64,000 nt of DNA from Pseudomonas rubra (lineage in GTDB: Bacteria; Pseudomonadota; Gammaproteobacteria; Pseudomonadales; Pseudomonadaceae). The notes below the pieces were generated by a model. The model was not told the DNA's origin, did not search any database, and saw only the letters and a list, made by a program, of their open reading frames with translations. A program made the position numbers and the translations under genes. The DNA is taken from the NCBI RefSeq assembly GCF_028656935.1, contig NZ_JAMDGZ010000022.1, positions 124,001 to 188,000 on the forward strand. Direction: 5' to 3'. Of the stretch, positions 63,075-64,000 are shown piece by piece. Numbering within the stretch: the first letter of the stretch is position 1; every line of letters begins with the position of its first letter.

Positions 63075-64000
63075 TCAGAATTTGTATTCGAGCATCCCGC
63101 TCAAGGTCCGGCCGCGGGCCAGCGACAGGTTGTCGGTGTCGCCCATGGCCACGAAGTAGGCTTCGTCGGTGGCGTTCTCCAGCGACAGCGCCAGGTTCAG
63201 GCTCGGCGTCATCCAGTAGCTGGCGTACAGGTCGTAGACCTTGTATTTAGGCCACTGCGCCTGGTCGATCAGGCGATAGCCGTGGTCATTTAGGTTCTCG
63301 CCATTGCCTTTGCTGTAACGCAGACGGGCGCCAACATCGAGGGTGCGGTCAAGAAAGCGCATACCGACCGTCAGCGAGCCACGGTCTGCCGGCATGTAGC
63401 TGGCGTTGCCCATGATGTGGCCGCAGCTGACGGTCTGGTCGAGGTCGGCGGCGTCTTCGGCACGCGAAACCTGCACTGGCAACATAATGATGCGGTTGCC
63501 AACCTGGACCGGGCGCATCACTCTTCCAGCGTTAACCAGGCGCTGCCCGCCGCCCATGTAGAGTTGCTTCGAACAGAAGTCATTGCTGCCAATCATGTGG
63601 GTGTAGGCAAGTTGGCCGTAATAGCGACCCGCGTCATAGTCGAGGCTGTACTCGACGCCTCGAAAGCGCGTCTGCTCAAGGTTGTTCTGATAAGCCGAGC
63701 GGCCCAGGGACGTGCCAAGTACAGAGCTTCCCGGAAGGTCAGCATTGACGTCCATGAATGAAAAGTTATCGATCCGGGTATCGAAATAGGCGACCTTGGC
63801 GCCGAAGCGATCACCTTCCTGCAGCAGCGACTCCTTGAACAGGTTCACCCCCAGTTCCCAGTTGTGCGACTCTTCCGCTTTGAGGAACGGGTTGGGATAG
63901 AGCATCTCGCTGCCTCCGCCATGGGGGCGGCCGCTCATGAACACTTCGGTCACTGACGGCGGACGCCAGCCACGCCCCCAGCGGGTATAGACCTGCATCC
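63075..64000 (-). CDS. hasR: TonB-dependent hemophore receptor HasR (C-terminal part; N-terminus beyond window)
   Basis: The last 308 or so residues of an outer-membrane heme receptor, cut by the right window edge. Barrel strands are recognisable: YTRWGRGWRPPSVTEVFMSG, NPFLKAEESHNWELGVNLFK and the closing LSLARGRTLSGMLEYKF with terminal Phe. The sequence around EVFMSGRPHGG and FRGVEYSLDYDAGRYYG fits HasR-type receptors. It lies 82 bp upstream of hasA in transcription order, the classic hasRADEF arrangement. N-terminal signalling and plug domains cannot be judged here. Confidence 0.9.
   Translation of the reverse strand, partial: MQVYTRWGRGWRPPSVTEVFMSGRPHGGGSEMLYPNPFLKAEESHNWELGVNLFKESLLQEGDRFGAKVAYFDTRIDNFSFMDVNADLPGSSVLGTSLGRSAYQNNLEQTRFRGVEYSLDYDAGRYYGQLAYTHMIGSNDFCSKQLYMGGGQRLVNAGRVMRPVQVGNRIIMLPVQVSRAEDAADLDQTVSCGHIMGNASYMPADRGSLTVGMRFLDRTLDVGARLRYSKGNGENLNDHGYRLIDQAQWPKYKVYDLYASYWMTPSLNLALSLENATDEAYFVAMGDTDNLSLARGRTLSGMLEYKF

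Overview
The window is a chromosomal segment of a Pseudomonas, most likely of the P. putida group. Evidence is the high-GC coding sequence, gene neighbourhoods that match P. aeruginosa and P. putida order as I recall it (rplU-rpmA-obg-proB with divergent ispB; mapZ-cstA-ybdD-cobW; morA-glyA), and at least six putida-type REP palindromes carrying the core CGCGGGGCAAGCCCGC. No database search was possible, so names rest on motifs, length and context.

Layout. At 1-5252 there is a truncated fsr-like exporter gene, then a Fur-box-preceded ECF sigma / FecR / TonB-receptor iron-signalling cassette whose receptor gene carries a one-base frameshift. A tRNA-Met(CAT) gene at 5346-5422 is the attachment site of an 8.6 kb integrative element (about 5409-14063). 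The element has a tyrosine integrase, AlpA-like regulator, several small orphan genes, a TOPRIM-DUF927 replication protein and a coiled-coil protein. It is organised like the P4 family of phage satellites: a C4/CI-type antisense RNA lies between two complementary target sites in the leader of the replication operon, and two inverted copies of a roughly 130-bp iteron block flank the replication module (candidate ori/crr). A further array near the right end combines a 60-bp element in three copies with iterons of two other specificities.

From 14.1 to 47.9 kb the content is mainly core: LysE/LysR, an M15 peptidase, carbonic anhydrase, rimI with a holD-like gene, the MksFEB condensin operon, creA, proB, obg, rpmA, rplU, ispB, yjdM, an iron-regulated small gene, an FKBP isomerase, a UPF0114 protein, a Lon-family protease with a degenerate P-loop, DUF3015 and DUF4105 envelope proteins, gdhA, ettA, the c-di-GMP protein MorA and glyA.

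At 48.2-50.6 kb lies an AT-richer pair, a frameshifted alpha-oxoamine synthase and a translationally coupled MFS exporter, which looks acquired. Core genes then resume (CobW GTPase, YbdD, CstA, MapZ/PilZ, NCS2 purine permease), followed by a class II Fic protein. The right end (57756-64000) is a complete heme-acquisition secretion set, hasR(partial)-hasA-hasD-hasE-hasF, read on the minus strand. Iron acquisition is a theme at both ends: the FecIR cassette on the left and the hemophore system on the right.
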